Below, piece by piece: positions 63,533 to 64,000 of a stretch of DNA of 64,000 nt. A program made the translations under genes and the position numbers. The stretch spans positions 2,790,001-2,854,000 of the forward strand of contig OY755189.1 of NCBI GenBank assembly GCA_963576735.1. The letters run 5' to 3'. The notes beneath the pieces are model-generated. The model was not told the DNA's origin, did no database searches, and saw nothing but the letters and a program-made list of their open reading frames with translations. The first letter of the stretch is position 1; every line of letters starts with the position of its first letter. This stretch comes from Bedellia somnulentella. Lineage: Eukaryota; Arthropoda; Insecta; Lepidoptera; Bedelliidae.

Positions 63533-63780
63533 GTGTAGTGTCGGATTATAATAGAACTACCCCATTTCTTCCCGTGGGTGTACGTAAGAGGTGACTAAGG
63601 GTATTGTGGCTTTATAAGGGATTTTTGGGCGATGCGGTTGGAGACCCATCACCAAAAACCTTTATTTCACCATCATTTCCCCACGCAATTTCCAAAAGTG
63701 GCTGAGGAATTTCTAATTTCCTAGCTCTGGCTACCCCTTCATGGGATTTACAGCCGTGAGTATATGTATGTATGTATGTA
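63533..63780 (+). repeat. SINE-1 copy
   Basis: GTGTAGTGTCGGATTATAATAG to GTGAGTATATGTATGTATG; near full length. Confidence 0.9.
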
Positions 63781-64000
63781 ACAATCTATAAAGAGAACCT
63801 TCCGATGAGGAAATAATTAACTTCGGTAAAAAGCTTCCCTGCGAGAAGTACTTGTCCCTGATTCCTTATCGTGTTGAGTTAAATTACACATATGAATTAG
63901 GAAGACACATTGGTTTAGGACCACTCTCTGTAATAGAAGTTGAAGAATACTGATTGTTATATTTTATTAATTGATTATGTGTTATTGAGGATATCTATTT
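63781..64000. other. Window end, nothing recognised
   Basis: Unassigned AT-rich sequence. Confidence 0.35.

Noticed and set aside
1..64000. CRISPR array or prokaryotic operon
   Set aside because: Regularly recurring repeats are dispersed SINEs with variable spacing and target duplications; genes are intron-split and eukaryotic.

Overview
The window looks like a piece of an insect nuclear chromosome, most probably from a moth or butterfly (Lepidoptera). The reasons are: AT-rich intron-split genes; three cuticular-protein genes of the pupal-cuticle (YLPP / RR-1) type, with short signal-peptide exons and arthropod TATA-Initiator promoters; and a repeat fraction with a Helitron ending in CTAG inserted A^T, an intact mariner, and several SINE and non-LTR families. 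The order is inferred; nothing in the window names a species.

Host genes. (1) On the + strand, the last two coding exons of an RR-1 cuticular protein (689..887 and 4531..4655); its 5' exons lie off the left edge. (2) On the - strand, a three-exon gene (15955..15947, 13785..13554, 13141..12360) for a 340-aa secreted cuticular protein with a long heptad repeat and no RR chitin-binding domain. (3) On the - strand, a five-exon gene (45206..45198, 43631..43328, 42934..42728, 36463..36360, 35555..35409) for a 256-aa RR-1 pupal cuticle protein. Genes 2 and 3 start with the same 9-nt coding exon (MKL), share intron phases at the first two introns and end in GYHY, so they look like paralogues in a cuticle-gene cluster. 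Secreted products of this kind bind or pack around chitin in the cuticle.

Mobile DNA fills almost everything else. About 50 copies or fragments of one ~245-bp SINE (SINE-1 here), in both orientations, are spread from base 1 to 63780. Its 3' end, GTGAGTATATG(TATG)n, is shared with an RTE-like LINE whose 5'-truncated copies are also present, one with a 12-bp target duplication. Other elements: a tRNA-derived SINE with a (TATGT)n tail (SINE-2), a second tRNA-derived SINE (SINE-3), and a tRNA-like fold-back element (SINE-4). There is an intact DD41D (rosa-type) mariner at 21441..22763. A non-autonomous hAT lies at 3338..3865, a MITE with a 9-bp target duplication at 9941..10113, a 134-bp inverted-repeat MITE in four copies, and a Helitron at 61155..62139. 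Two nearly complete Jockey/CR1-type LINEs occupy roughly 49.95-53.62 kb and 55.5-59.15 kb, with smaller LINE tails elsewhere.

Layout: 0-5.2 kb gene 1 plus hAT and SINEs; 5.2-12 kb repeats; 12.3-16.1 kb gene 2; 16.5-35 kb SINE-rich spacer with the mariner; 35-45.4 kb gene 3; 45.5-50 kb repeats; 50-59.2 kb two LINEs; 59.2-64 kb SINE-4, Helitron, an RTE fragment and a final SINE-1. The most unusual signals are the SINE-1/RTE tail partnership, several perfect or near-perfect palindromes made from SINE sequence, and the AUG-less +1 overlap between the two reading frames of the second LINE.
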